64,000 nucleotides of DNA from Halalkaliarchaeum desulfuricum (GTDB lineage Archaea > Halobacteriota > Halobacteria > Halobacteriales > Haloferacaceae). The stretch lies in the NCBI RefSeq assembly GCF_002952775.1, contig NZ_CP025066.1:2976001-3040000 (forward strand), given 5' to 3'. The notes under the pieces are model-generated. The model saw only the letters and a program-made list of their open reading frames with translations. It did no database searches and was not told the DNA's origin. The position numbers and the translations under genes are program-made. Of the stretch, positions 16,741 through 25,898 are shown one piece after another. Positions within the stretch are counted from its first letter, which is position 1; each line of letters begins with the position of its first letter.

Positions 16741-18618
16741 ATGACAGAGCAGATCCGTGTCGGCAATCGAACGATCAGTCACGACGACCCAGCGTACGTG
16801 ATCGCCGAGGCCGGAATCAACCACAACGGAAGTATCCAGATCGCGAAGGAACTCGTCGACGTCGCGGTCGAGGCGGGGGCGGACGCCGTGAAGTTCCAGA
16901 AGCGGAAACTCACAGAGACGTACGTCGAGGATATTGTCGAGGATCCGGCAATCGCCGAGATGGGCGTCGAGTATACAGTATCCAATCTGAAGGACGTCCT
17001 ACTGACAGACAACCAGTACCGTGAACTGGCGGAATACTGTGAGGAACAGGGAATCCAGTTCCTGTGCTCCCCCTGGGATGAAGACAGCGTTGACTTCCTA
17101 GAGGATATCGGTATCCCAGCATACAAAGTCGGATCCCCAGACATGACGAATTTCGTACTGCTGGAACGACTGCTGGAAACTGGGAAACCACTCCTGCTGT
17201 CGACGGGTATGTCCGAGGAGAGAGAAATTGATCGCACCGTCGAATTCCTCCAAGAACGGGATGCTGAATTTGGACTATTACACTGTCGAAGTACGTACCC
17301 CTCTCCATTCCATAACCTCAACCTCGACTTCATGAACGAACTGAAACGGCGATATCAGGTTCCGGTCGGATATTCCGGGCACGAACGGGGTATCGCTGTT
17401 TCGTCTTCGGCTGTCGCGATGGGTGCTTGTGTGATCGAGCGACACTTCACTCTCTCGCGTGACATGGATGGTCCCGATCACTCCGCTAGTTTGGAGCCCC
17501 AGGGACTCGAAAAGCTCATCCGAGATATCAGAAATATCGAAGAAAGTCGGGGGACACCTCGGCGATACATTACACGCGGGGAGTACAACAATCGAGTCTC
17601 CCTGGCCAAGAGTCTAGCGACAACACGAAATATTCAAAAAGGCGAAGAGATCACTCGGGAGGACCTTACTTCGAAGAGTCCGGCAAAGGGAATCTCACCG
17701 CAAGAATTGTACAACGTCGTTGGGAAGCGCGCCCAGCGTGATATTGGGTCAGATGAACTCCTCCAATGGGAGGCTATTGAAGACATCGACGGGGAAAAAT
17801 TTGATATCGACCTCGAAAACTGGGGGATTGTCGTCCGATTCTCAGATATCTCCGAACACGACTGGGGGAATCCGGATGTCTTCGAGTTCCGGATCAACGG
17901 GGCGGATCTCGAACAGAAGTTCGAGATCGAATCCTACGATAAGCAACTCGGTATTCACGCACCCGAACAAAAAGGCCACGACGTAGTCGACCTCAGCGCT
18001 CGTGACGAAACCCGTAGGCAGGAAGCGGTGGACATCATGCAACGGGTCATCGACAAAGTCCGGGAAGACGTCAAACCACACTTCGAGACGGAGGAACCAC
18101 CGATCGTTATTCATCCTGGAGGGATCACGGAACACGACATGAATTTAGAAGCTGTCCCGGAGATGAACGACGCGCTGGAGCGCAGTATGAACGAACTAGA
18201 CGATGACGGTGTCCAACTGTTATTGGAGAACATGCCGCCGCTTCCGTGGATCTACGGCGGCCAGCAGTACCACAATAACTTCATGGACGCCGACGAGATT
18301 GCAGAGTACTGCGAGAGAACCGGACAGAAGATCTGTTACGACACATCTCACGCGAAATTGTGGTGTAACTACGCGGGCGAGGATCTCTACGAGCACGCCA
18401 AAACGCTACGACCGTACACAGAGTATCTACACGTTGCAGATGGAATCGGTGTCGACGGCGAAGGAATACAAATCGGAGAAGGAGAGATCGATTTCGCTCG
18501 TCTTATGGAACTCTATCAGGACTTTGATGGCCCGATCGTGACTGAGATCTGGCGAGGCCACGAACGAAAGGGTCGAGGGTTCAAGAAGGCAGCTGAAACG
18601 CTGTCTCAATACATCTGA
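16741..18618 (+). CDS. NeuB-type nonulosonate synthase fused to a sugar isomerase-like TIM barrel
   Basis: A 625-residue two-part enzyme. Residues 1-275 are a sialic-acid-synthase barrel: VIAEAGINHNGS at 20-31, DAVKFQKRKL near 50, STYPSPFHNLNL near 184, GYSGHERGI near 210, ERHFTLSRDMDGPDHSASLE near 231. This domain condenses PEP with a hexosamine-derived sugar to a nine-carbon acid. Residues 280-345 form the SAF/antifreeze-like domain (NIQKGEEITREDL, VGKRAQRDI). Residues 355-625 are an unexpected xylose-isomerase/AP-endonuclease-2 barrel with likely metal ligands in LLENMPPL, CYDTSHAKLW, LHVADG and VTEIW. The second half may make or epimerise the sugar substrate. The start is well supported. 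Confidence 0.85.
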   Translation: MTEQIRVGNRTISHDDPAYVIAEAGINHNGSIQIAKELVDVAVEAGADAVKFQKRKLTETYVEDIVEDPAIAEMGVEYTVSNLKDVLLTDNQYRELAEYCEEQGIQFLCSPWDEDSVDFLEDIGIPAYKVGSPDMTNFVLLERLLETGKPLLLSTGMSEEREIDRTVEFLQERDAEFGLLHCRSTYPSPFHNLNLDFMNELKRRYQVPVGYSGHERGIAVSSSAVAMGACVIERHFTLSRDMDGPDHSASLEPQGLEKLIRDIRNIEESRGTPRRYITRGEYNNRVSLAKSLATTRNIQKGEEITREDLTSKSPAKGISPQELYNVVGKRAQRDIGSDELLQWEAIEDIDGEKFDIDLENWGIVVRFSDISEHDWGNPDVFEFRINGADLEQKFEIESYDKQLGIHAPEQKGHDVVDLSARDETRRQEAVDIMQRVIDKVREDVKPHFETEEPPIVIHPGGITEHDMNLEAVPEMNDALERSMNELDDDGVQLLLENMPPLPWIYGGQQYHNNFMDADEIAEYCERTGQKICYDTSHAKLWCNYAGEDLYEHAKTLRPYTEYLHVADGIGVDGEGIQIGEGEIDFARLMELYQDFDGPIVTEIWRGHERKGRGFKKAAETLSQYI

Positions 18619-18660
18619 GACGTGTGCGTCATGAAGTAATTGGACGATCTATCCGGACTG

Positions 18661-19341
18661 TTAGTGATCCTTGGCCGCGAACTTGATGTTTTTGCCGATT
18701 GCTTCGACGATTCGGTAATCTTCAGGCGTATCGATTTCAAAGCTCATCTCTTTGGGCATTTCGTGGATACCGATAGATCCCCCCAGTCGGCATTGCTCTT
18801 CTTCCAGAATTTCTCGTTTCATCACGTAGATGGACCCGTTCTCTTGATACCGTCTGTCAAGATCCTGTCGGCGCTTTCGTTCGGCCGGATCGTAATTGAT
18901 AGGAACGGCAGTATTGTCTTCGTAGGTCCAGTAGAAACTGTGGTCTTCACAGCAACTTACTACAGAATCGTAACCCTCGTCTTTTACCAGACGGATCGCC
19001 TCGTCGAGATCGTCTTCTCGGCGAAGGGGGGAAGTACACTGGAGTAGGACGACTATTTCGGGAGACTCCGGAATTGATTCAAGGGCGTGTAAAAGCGCCT
19101 CTTCAGTTGAGGAGGTATCACGAGCCAGTTCGGCGGGCCGATCAATGATTGTTGCACCAGCCTTTCGGCTAACCTCTGCGATGTGGTCGTCATCGGTCGA
19201 CACGTACGTCTGATCCACAAGATCAGTCGTTTCAGACTGGCGAATCGTATAGGAAATAAGCGGTCGACCCAGAAACGGGACGACGTTTTTCTTCGGAATT
19301 GCTTTGCTTCCACCGCGTGCCGGGATAACAGTGTTGATCAC
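18661..19341 (-). CDS. CMP-nonulosonate (acylneuraminate) cytidylyltransferase
   Basis: This 226-residue NeuA-type enzyme activates a nonulosonic acid with CTP. It begins INTVIPARGGSKAIPKKNVV, the PARGGSK nucleotide-binding signature. The family's LLQCTSPLRREDDLDEAI follows near residue 95 and EIDTPEDYRIVEA at the C-terminus. The length matches single-domain synthetases. It converges on the NeuB fusion, with only 42 bases between the two stops, so the two form a functional pair despite opposite strands. Product identity (sialic, legionaminic or pseudaminic type) is not determinable; the missing sugar-modifying enzymes may lie elsewhere. Confidence 0.88.
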   Translation of the reverse strand: MINTVIPARGGSKAIPKKNVVPFLGRPLISYTIRQSETTDLVDQTYVSTDDDHIAEVSRKAGATIIDRPAELARDTSSTEEALLHALESIPESPEIVVLLQCTSPLRREDDLDEAIRLVKDEGYDSVVSCCEDHSFYWTYEDNTAVPINYDPAERKRRQDLDRRYQENGSIYVMKREILEEEQCRLGGSIGIHEMPKEMSFEIDTPEDYRIVEAIGKNIKFAAKDH

Positions 19342-19461
19342 GAGTTATATCTATTTCACGTGGTCAAAATCACTTGCGACTGAATGGATAAGGCAGATCT
19401 TGCGAAGAAAATATTATAACGGATTGCTTTCTATTAATTAATCTCGTGTGATGGAAAGCCA

Positions 19462-20286
19462 ATGAACACCGTTCAGAGAGCACTTCAAATACTTCAAACA
19501 GATGGGGTAAAAGTCCTCACACAAAAATCTGCACATAAATTAAAAGATAAGATTATCACAAATATGTTCACATATGCTAATAATCCAATTCCGCTGCTTC
19601 AAAGATATTATTCTACATGCAGACTATTGTTCCCCGATCGTTATACTGATGCTGATCCTTTCAAAGTAATTTATGTTGATCCTCACGATATCCGATTTGA
19701 ACAAGGCCTACAATATAATACGCGGGACGGGCCTACTGGATGGGCACGTGTTGTTGAGGGAGATTGGGATAAGAATAAAATCAGGTTTGATGATTGTTTC
19801 AAATATAAATCGATCTATAGAAGGTACAAAGAGAAAGTCCCATGGGAAAAGACAGAGTACTACCAGCGATATGTTGAGAAGGTCAAAACAGATCCACCGG
19901 TATATGGTTGTGAATCGCCAAATGAAATGAAAGCAAGATTTCAACACCTCGATGATATTTATGAATCTATCCAGGAAAATGGATTCAAAACACAAAAACA
20001 ACTTTTAGCGAAAAATCCAGATCTAACTCAACGCGATTTAAATGATGGATATCACCCATTAATGAACGAAATTACTGTGAACATCACTCGAAATGGAAAT
20101 CTCATTTATTCTTGTAGTGGCCGTAATCGGTTATGTATGGCAAAAGTTTCAGATGTTGATAAAGTTCCCGTCCAAGTAAGAACGCGACATAAATCATGGC
20201 AAGAAGTGCGAGAAAATATCTTGAGTTCAAGAAATGACCGGAAGAGAATTTCTGATCATCCAGATCTCCAAGATCTCATTCACTAA
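19462..20286 (+). CDS. Unknown protein with a ParB-like C-terminal motif
   Basis: This 274-residue AT-rich gene begins the low-GC section. I do not recognise the whole protein. Residues 195-250 read DGYHPLMNEITVNITRNGNL, then SGRNRLCMAKVSDVDKVPVQ and VRTRHKSWQ. This resembles the ParB/Srx-fold pattern in which a GRHR-like loop precedes an AKxxGxxxIPV strand; in ParB relatives that loop binds a nucleotide. There are no membrane helices. It sits between NeuA and a pyruvyltransferase, so a role as a sugar-modifying or regulatory kinase-like protein in glycan synthesis is possible but speculative. Confidence 0.6.
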   Translation: MNTVQRALQILQTDGVKVLTQKSAHKLKDKIITNMFTYANNPIPLLQRYYSTCRLLFPDRYTDADPFKVIYVDPHDIRFEQGLQYNTRDGPTGWARVVEGDWDKNKIRFDDCFKYKSIYRRYKEKVPWEKTEYYQRYVEKVKTDPPVYGCESPNEMKARFQHLDDIYESIQENGFKTQKQLLAKNPDLTQRDLNDGYHPLMNEITVNITRNGNLIYSCSGRNRLCMAKVSDVDKVPVQVRTRHKSWQEVRENILSSRNDRKRISDHPDLQDLIH

Positions 20287-20344
20287 TGGGGACTACTTGC
20301 GTCAATATCAAAAACGACTTCTTTGGTGAATTAGAGTTAAGACT

Positions 20345-21655
20345 ATGACTGATGTCTATTTTGTAAACGATACGACTACAGCTAAAAATTGGGGTGCTCG
20401 TGGCACTACACGGGCACTGCGAGGATTGGTAGAAGAAACTGGTGCAAATATCACCCATACGCTCTATCTCTCAGAAATGTCTAAGCGAAAACCACTGTTA
20501 CTACACCACATCTTCCCAGATAGAGTTAGAAGATATATAGTAAAAAATTATGGAATTCAAGAATCGTATCTCTGGTTCCAACGAAACATTACTGGAAAGT
20601 CTCATCTTGAGGCTTTCAAGTCTTATGAGTCACTCACCTCAAATTGGGATACCGTACCTGGATCTTGGAACGAATTTGACAACTTTGCTTCCAAAGTTAA
20701 AAAAGAAGAATTACTAGAACCTGTCGCTGAAGCCATCCAAGCTACAGATATCGTGGTGATAAATGGTGAAGGGAGTATCTATGATCGGCAGCGGAAAGGA
20801 CGTATGATGCTATTTGTTGCTTATCTCGCAAAGGAATATTTCGATACAGACACCATTTTGGTTAATCATACGGCCGATTTGTCTGATAAAGAGATGCGGA
20901 AGATGGCCGCAAACGTGTACCCGATCCTTGATGATGTGGTGTTCCGTGAACCGGCCTCCGCTGACCATGTAAGCAACGTAATCCAGAATGTAGAGTATCG
21001 GACTGCAGCAGATGCAGCATTTGTATACGACCCAATAAAAGACCACAATTCATGGGAAACCGTGGCCAACCGCAACGGTTATTACAGCGTTTGGCCAGAT
21101 TCGGCGGCTGGATTTGATCTCACAGAAGATTATATCTGTGTCGGTGGAAGTTCTATCTACAATCGTCCAGATCGACCACCGTACGATCCGGTACCAGCGT
21201 TCCAGAATCTATGTCAACGCCTCAAATCAGAGGTAGGTCCAGTTGTACTAACGGCATGTTCAGGCGATATCGATATCATCCGACCTATTGCTGATGAGTT
21301 GGATCTGCCTGTTATTGGTCCCCGAACCCCCATACAACAACTGGTAGACGTTTTTGGAAACGCATCTTTGTTTATTTCCGGGCGCTGGCATTCAAGCGTG
21401 TACGCATTGACTGGGGGAGTCCCAATTATAACGCTAACAGCAAATACACACAAGACAAAAGGAATTCTCGACTTAGTAGGATTGGACCAACCTGTCTTCG
21501 ACGCACTCGATCTCGATTCAGAGGTTGAGTCAATCGTCAGCTTAGCCGAAGAATTGATCCAATCACCTGTGAAAAAAGATTTACAAAATCGATCTGTTGA
21601 ACTTTCAGATTCCACTCGAAGTAATATAAGATACATTGAAAAATACCCCCAATAG
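20345..21655 (+). CDS. Polysaccharide pyruvyl transferase family protein
   Basis: This 436-residue protein has the CsaB/PssM-type layout. It has an N-terminal TDVYFVNDTTTAKNWGARGT (family pattern: N.GD-like start), VVINGEGSIYDRQRKGRM near residue 138, and C-terminal ISGRWHSSVYALTGGVPIIT near 341, in which the Arg-His pair is typical. The family adds pyruvate ketals from PEP to sugars of surface polymers. Low GC and recent-transfer character match the preceding gene. Its C-terminal SEVESIVSLAEELIQ is echoed in the broken fragment just downstream on the other strand, so a second copy once existed. Confidence 0.82.
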   Translation: MTDVYFVNDTTTAKNWGARGTTRALRGLVEETGANITHTLYLSEMSKRKPLLLHHIFPDRVRRYIVKNYGIQESYLWFQRNITGKSHLEAFKSYESLTSNWDTVPGSWNEFDNFASKVKKEELLEPVAEAIQATDIVVINGEGSIYDRQRKGRMMLFVAYLAKEYFDTDTILVNHTADLSDKEMRKMAANVYPILDDVVFREPASADHVSNVIQNVEYRTAADAAFVYDPIKDHNSWETVANRNGYYSVWPDSAAGFDLTEDYICVGGSSIYNRPDRPPYDPVPAFQNLCQRLKSEVGPVVLTACSGDIDIIRPIADELDLPVIGPRTPIQQLVDVFGNASLFISGRWHSSVYALTGGVPIITLTANTHKTKGILDLVGLDQPVFDALDLDSEVESIVSLAEELIQSPVKKDLQNRSVELSDSTRSNIRYIEKYPQ

Positions 21656-21750
21656 TATACAAAATTTTACAAGAATATCAGTGCACTATAAGTGAAGTGC
21701 GTGAATACGTCTGTAGTCAGGCCTGATACGAGGGTCCTGTCGTTAGTCAA

Positions 21751-21881
21751 CTAGTTGAGGATTTCGCGCAGCCGTTCCGTTGAACTTGGTGCAAAGTAGT
21801 AACCGTTGTCGAACGAGGCGTCATTCGTCCCGAGCGACGACGCCAGTTCCTCGGCCAAAGAGATCAGTTCGGTCTCGTGGC
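21751..21881 (-). pseudogene. 3' remnant of a second pyruvyltransferase-like gene
   Basis: Minus-strand codons read ETELISLAEELASS, then NDASFDNGYYFAPS and ERLREILN before a stop at 21751. The LISLAEELASS part resembles the C-terminus of the intact pyruvyltransferase beside it (IVSLAEELIQS). The upstream part is cut off by an insertion-sequence fragment at 21885. Confidence 0.45.
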
Positions 21882-21884
21882 GGG

Positions 21885-22091
21885 GACGATGTCGAAGTCT
21901 GGTACTTCCCGTCGAAGCTTCCCGAATTAAACGCCGTCGAAGGATTCTGAGATCAGCTACAAGAGTGGTTCAAGTATTGGCTCGTGCCAGATCTTTCGTC
22001 GCTGAAAGACTAAATCTCACGAGGAGTGAACGCGATCAGCGAACCAAACATTTGGCCGTATCTTATCGAGCGTGTCATAGAAAACCGTCCA
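21885..22091 (+). pseudogene. IS630-type transposase C-terminal fragment
   Basis: Plus-strand codons read DDVEVWYFPSKLPELNAVEG, a stop, then DQLQEWFKYWLVPDLSSLKD, a stop, and ISRGVNAISEPNIW. This is the C-terminal part of an IS630 DDE transposase with two in-frame stops. It ends where the first ISH3-like element begins. Confidence 0.6.
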
Positions 22092-22095
22092 TGGA

Positions 22096-23555
22096 CGGTA
22101 CTTCCCGAACGAGTCGAAACAGCGGTGTCTGAACGGCCAGAAATAGTCACTTGTTGTATGGTTCTACGCCGAACTCCGGTCATGACTGGAGAGTAACTGA
22201 CCGGAGAAGTGGTTCACCGCTTCAGACGGACGATCCCACCTGCTTGTTGCCGCCTCTCGAAGAGAGCAGTCGCTCACGGCGTGGCAACTGGCCGTGGGCT
22301 GACCAGGGTCGGCCCGCGGCCACAGCCTGTGACGCCGGCACACCAACACCATTCATCTTGATCCTCCAGCGACGCCGTAACTCTGCTTCCAGCTCGTGTC
22401 GGATCCAGTCGCAGAACGTCTTGAACGTGAACTCCTCGGGCAGGTCGCGCCCGCCCCGTCGCAGGCGGGCGACGACCGCCCATCGCAGCACCAACCACAA
22501 GTTCTCCAGCAGTGCTGCAACGAGCATGATCGCAAACCGCGCGAGGGGATCACGTGTCGTCGTGATCTCTCGTACTTGCCGAAGCAGTCGGTAGCTCGTT
22601 TCGATGCCTGAACGCTTCCTGTAGAGGCGTTCGACCTACTTTGCTGATCGATCAATCACGCCGCAAGCCCCGTAGCCACGAACAACCTCACCACTCTTGC
22701 CTCGATCTCCTGCGTGATAGGAGACAGCGACCGCGAGCGGGAAGCGCAGTTCCCGCTCGCTGTCCTTGTACATGCGATAGGTCGTCATGTACGACTTGTG
22801 GATGTCGAGTTTGTCTTTCATCCGCTCGCTCTTCTTTGGCACGTGGACGACCGTTGCAGCGATCTGACGAGACCGGCGAATGACGCGCTCGTTGTAGAAG
22901 CCGCTGTCGGCGAGCAGCAGATCGATCTCGAAGGGATAGTTCTCGACGCGGGCGAGCACGCGCTCGACCGCGTCGGCCTCGTCTTCGTCGTTACGGACGT
23001 ACGTCATCGCCAGCGTCACCGGCTTTTCGTTTGAGACGACCTACGCTGTACAGTATCGGTGGCAAGTGGTTGTCCCGTCTTTGGGAGCGATCGAGCAGAG
23101 TTCGCCTTCATCGACGTAGTGCTCGCCGTGGTAGGGGTTGACGATGAAGTCGATGGAGACGATTCTCGACCCTGACCGGTCGAGAATCGTCATGGCAAGG
23201 CGTCTTAGCAGAAGGTTTGCGACAAACTCAAGCCAGTATCGGTCGAGAGTGTGGAGCCACGTCAAGAGGGTGTCGTCACACGGCGTTCCGTCGGTGTCTT
23301 TTCAGGTTTCCCAGATCGAAGTTTCGTTGACACAGGCTAAGATAACGACGAGCCAGATATCGCCGGGGTTGAGGGGGCTCCCCCCGACACCCGGCAACGG
23401 GAGCGGAGTGATGACTTCTTCCGCTACGCCTTTTACGTCCGAGGCCGAAAGGTATTCGTCTGGGTCTGGTATGCTGAACACATCCTGATCCAGACACTTT
23501 CTCGTGGTTAACTCGGCGATTCAATCTGACCGATTACGTTAGTTGGGAAGTACCG
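22096..23555 (-). mobile_element. Degenerate ISH3-like element (IS4 superfamily), copy 1
   Basis: Inverted ends CGGTACTTCCCGAACG and GTTGGGAAGTACCG enclose 1460 bases closely similar to the intact element at 25899-27359. The transposase is dead. A Gln codon (CAG in copy 2) is TAG at 22636-22638, a Tyr codon is TAG near 23041, and further shifts break the frame near 22350 and 23270. No target duplication is present (left ATGGA, right AAATC). The left flank is an IS630 fragment and the right a DUF772-type fragment, so rearrangement followed insertion. Confidence 0.85.
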
Positions 23556-23877
23556 AAATCAGTGATGAACCGCGAGAGCGTCCACCGGGACGGTGGGCGC
23601 TCGAAGCCGCATTGTCGCCACACGTCTTCGTTGCGGAGTTCTCGCGCTATTGGGCGTAGTCCGTAAATATCGTTGTAGAAGCAGTGAAGAACAGCTTTCA
23701 GCAACTCTGGGGGCTCATGGACCCGTGTTCGCCCCCGATCGAGGGGGCGAACACGGGCAAGTCAATGAGAAAGGAGAGATCAAGGTGTTCGAACAGCGCT
23801 GTCGTCTCTGTTTCCAGTGCTTTGAAGACCTGTTCGACCGTATCGTTATCTGGTAGGACGGCTTTGGTCGTAGACAC
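23556..23877 (-). pseudogene. N-terminal fragment of a DUF772-type (IS5/IS1182-like) transposase
   Basis: Minus-strand frames read VSTTKAVLPDNDTVEQVFKA from GTG 23877. After a frame change come ELLKAVLHCFYNDIYGLRPI, ARELRNEDVWRQCGF and WTLSRFITDF, the usual N-terminal domain of these transposases. It is cut exactly at the right end of the degenerate ISH3-like element. A perfect palindrome sits at the point of frame change. Confidence 0.55.
23722..23757. repeat. Perfect 15-bp inverted repeat, 6-base loop
   Basis: CCCGTGTTCGCCCCC and GGGGGCGAACACGGG flank GATCGA. The hairpin lies inside the transposase fragment and coincides with its frame disruption. Confidence 0.85.
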
Positions 23878-23927
23878 ATCAAATTCGTCCTACCGCTTTC
23901 CTTGTGAAGACTTCTGCACCACTCCTC

Positions 23928-24980
23928 TTAATCACTATCAATAACTGATTCAAAATCAATTCTGGGATGGATCTCTAGTTCTCCACCAATAGTAGCGTTA
24001 TAAATTTGGGCTTCTCTTTCCATTAATTTATCACGAGCTAATAAATGTGCCCTCCTTTGGCGATCATCCTCCCCAATCATAATCGTGCTGGTACCATATC
24101 CGTCAAAATGTGGATCTTTCGCACTAAGCAGCCTTGGGATGTGGCTTGTAAACCAACCATATAGGCCATTAAAAAAAGATAAAAGTTTATTATTTGATTC
24201 TAATATAAAATGCAAATATAATAAGCTTGTTGAATCATATTTCCCTCTATTATTCCTTTTATAGGAATATGGATTACTACCAGAAGCAAATAACAAATGT
24301 TGATTACCGATCTCGACTGCAGCTAGATTCAATATAGATTTGATAGGGTGATCAGAATTTCTTATGAATTCAGAATAGATACTCAGAGGATACTCACCGC
24401 TATAATCGGATAGATTATTATTAAGGAACTTAATGGGGTCCCCACTATCTTCAAATAACAGGTAGTCTATATCCATTCCTAGGTCACATCCTATAAGGAT
24501 TATTTTTTCAAATCCCATATAATATGCCATTTGATAAAGAGGATAAATTGAAGAATTATACAAATATACATAATCTGATAATTGATCCGACCAATAACTT
24601 CTCGCTTCATTCGGAATGGAGACGTTATCGAAACATTCAATAAGTGGATCATTATCTGGATGACATACATCAATAGGAATCGTACCCTTATACTCTGAAA
24701 GTATTTCTTGTCTTTTCGAATTTATAAAACATGTAGTACTATATCCCACAACATTTGACATGTCGTTGGTTTTAATATCATCAGTCATACTTGATAAAAG
24801 ATAATAATCGGGCCTCCATTCTGTACTATCGTATATTTTATAAATTTTGTTTGTGGCTATTGTGTATTCGTCTTGTAATTGTTTAAGCGGTGTCTTAGCC
24901 AAACTAGGTCCATTCCCAACAATAAATACCCTCTCTCCAGAATGGATATCCTCATAGTCACCAACCTTATTTTCAGTCAT
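23928..24980 (-). CDS. DUF115/sialyltransferase-like glycan protein
   Basis: About 350 residues, AT-rich. It starts near the motif RVFIVGNGPSLAKTPLKQL followed by YTIATNKIYKIYDS and WRPDYYLL. This GNGPSL...N-x-I-Y pattern is shared by DUF115 (MptE-like) proteins and, in outline, by GT42 sialyltransferases, both found in surface-glycan loci. The segment MGFEKIILIGCDLGMD near residue 165 adds a second conserved acidic site. Its co-occurrence with NeuB and NeuA makes transfer of a nonulosonic acid an attractive guess, not proven. ATG 24980 overlaps the upstream methyltransferase by 8 bases; an ATG at 24992 is also possible. Confidence 0.6.
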   Translation of the reverse strand: MTENKVGDYEDIHSGERVFIVGNGPSLAKTPLKQLQDEYTIATNKIYKIYDSTEWRPDYYLLSSMTDDIKTNDMSNVVGYSTTCFINSKRQEILSEYKGTIPIDVCHPDNDPLIECFDNVSIPNEARSYWSDQLSDYVYLYNSSIYPLYQMAYYMGFEKIILIGCDLGMDIDYLLFEDSGDPIKFLNNNLSDYSGEYPLSIYSEFIRNSDHPIKSILNLAAVEIGNQHLLFASGSNPYSYKRNNRGKYDSTSLLYLHFILESNNKLLSFFNGLYGWFTSHIPRLLSAKDPHFDGYGTSTIMIGEDDRQRRAHLLARDKLMEREAQIYNATIGGELEIHPRIDFESVIDSD

Positions 24981-25665
24981 TTCCAGATACAAAGACGAAC
25001 ATATTATCTTTTATCCATGTGGATTTTTCAAGGTTAAGATTTTGTTTAAGTCTAGTTTCTATCATATTATCTCGTATATATCCTTTTTCTTCAAACTTTT
25101 TTTCCCAGTAGGAATCTTTTTTAAGGTTTATGTGGTGTGTGCCCTGTTGACCTGGTGGTGCAGCCGTAAAGAACACACTTTCAGCTGAGTCAGTAAGTGA
25201 GGCAACAAGTTGATTAGCATATCGTTCTGGTATATGTTCTGCAACTTCGATGCAAAGTGCTAGATCCCTCTGTTTAGTGATTTCATACGGCTCTCGAAGG
25301 TCATGTTCCTCCAGATATTCATTTGGTATTAATGAATACTCAAAAGCTGTTGTATTTCCTTCAATTCCACAGACCTCAATTCCATGTTCGTGAAACCATT
25401 CTAAATGACCACCGATAGCACAGCCAAAATCAATTACTGATTCCGGTTCAAACTCATCATATAAGACTCGACTTACTTCGCGTGCATCCGAACGCCACGG
25501 GTCTTTTTTTCGTTTCCTGTAGTAGTCGTTATTGTATATTTTATTGGGACCAATAATTCCATATCCATCTCCAATTTTATAAAGTTTGTCACGGATATAT
25601 TTTGCACTTTGTTTAATTTGTTCTAAAGTTACACTCAGATACAAAACCATCTGCCTATACGTCAA
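24973..25665 (-). CDS. Class I SAM-dependent methyltransferase
   Basis: This 230-residue enzyme has motif I as SVIDFGCAIGGHLEWFHEHG near residues 75-94, EVCGIEG next (acidic residue for the adenosyl ribose) and LALCIEVAEHIPERYANQLV as motif II/III. It is translationally coupled to the following DUF115-like gene, so it probably methylates the same glycan or its precursor. It is low in GC like its partner. Only insertion-sequence debris lies upstream, so its promoter must lie within the 230 bases before the intact element. Some N-terminal residues may be extra; ATG at codon 6 is an alternative. Confidence 0.8.
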   Translation of the reverse strand: MTYRQMVLYLSVTLEQIKQSAKYIRDKLYKIGDGYGIIGPNKIYNNDYYRKRKKDPWRSDAREVSRVLYDEFEPESVIDFGCAIGGHLEWFHEHGIEVCGIEGNTTAFEYSLIPNEYLEEHDLREPYEITKQRDLALCIEVAEHIPERYANQLVASLTDSAESVFFTAAPPGQQGTHHINLKKDSYWEKKFEEKGYIRDNMIETRLKQNLNLEKSTWIKDNMFVFVSGND

Positions 25666-25898
25666 AATGAGGCGGAGTCTTAAATGGATAACGTATGACT
25701 TTTATCCGGGGTGAGAGCTTGTCCGAAAAACATCGGACACTCCTCTGTGAAATTGCGGTTCCACCTGAAACGCCCTCCTAATTTAACTAACTGCAAGTCC
25801 ATCATTTCAATAGAATGGCTGTGTTGAATCACTAGACTGCGGCGGAACAAGCCAGTAAATCAAAGGCGTTGAAGCGGGAGACTCCGGTTGCCTATGAC
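25666..25898. other. Insertion-sequence debris left of the intact element
   Basis: GGCTGTGTTGAATC at about 25819 recurs at 27366, right of the intact element, and looks like the end of an older IS5-type element. No gene is supported. Confidence 0.4.
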
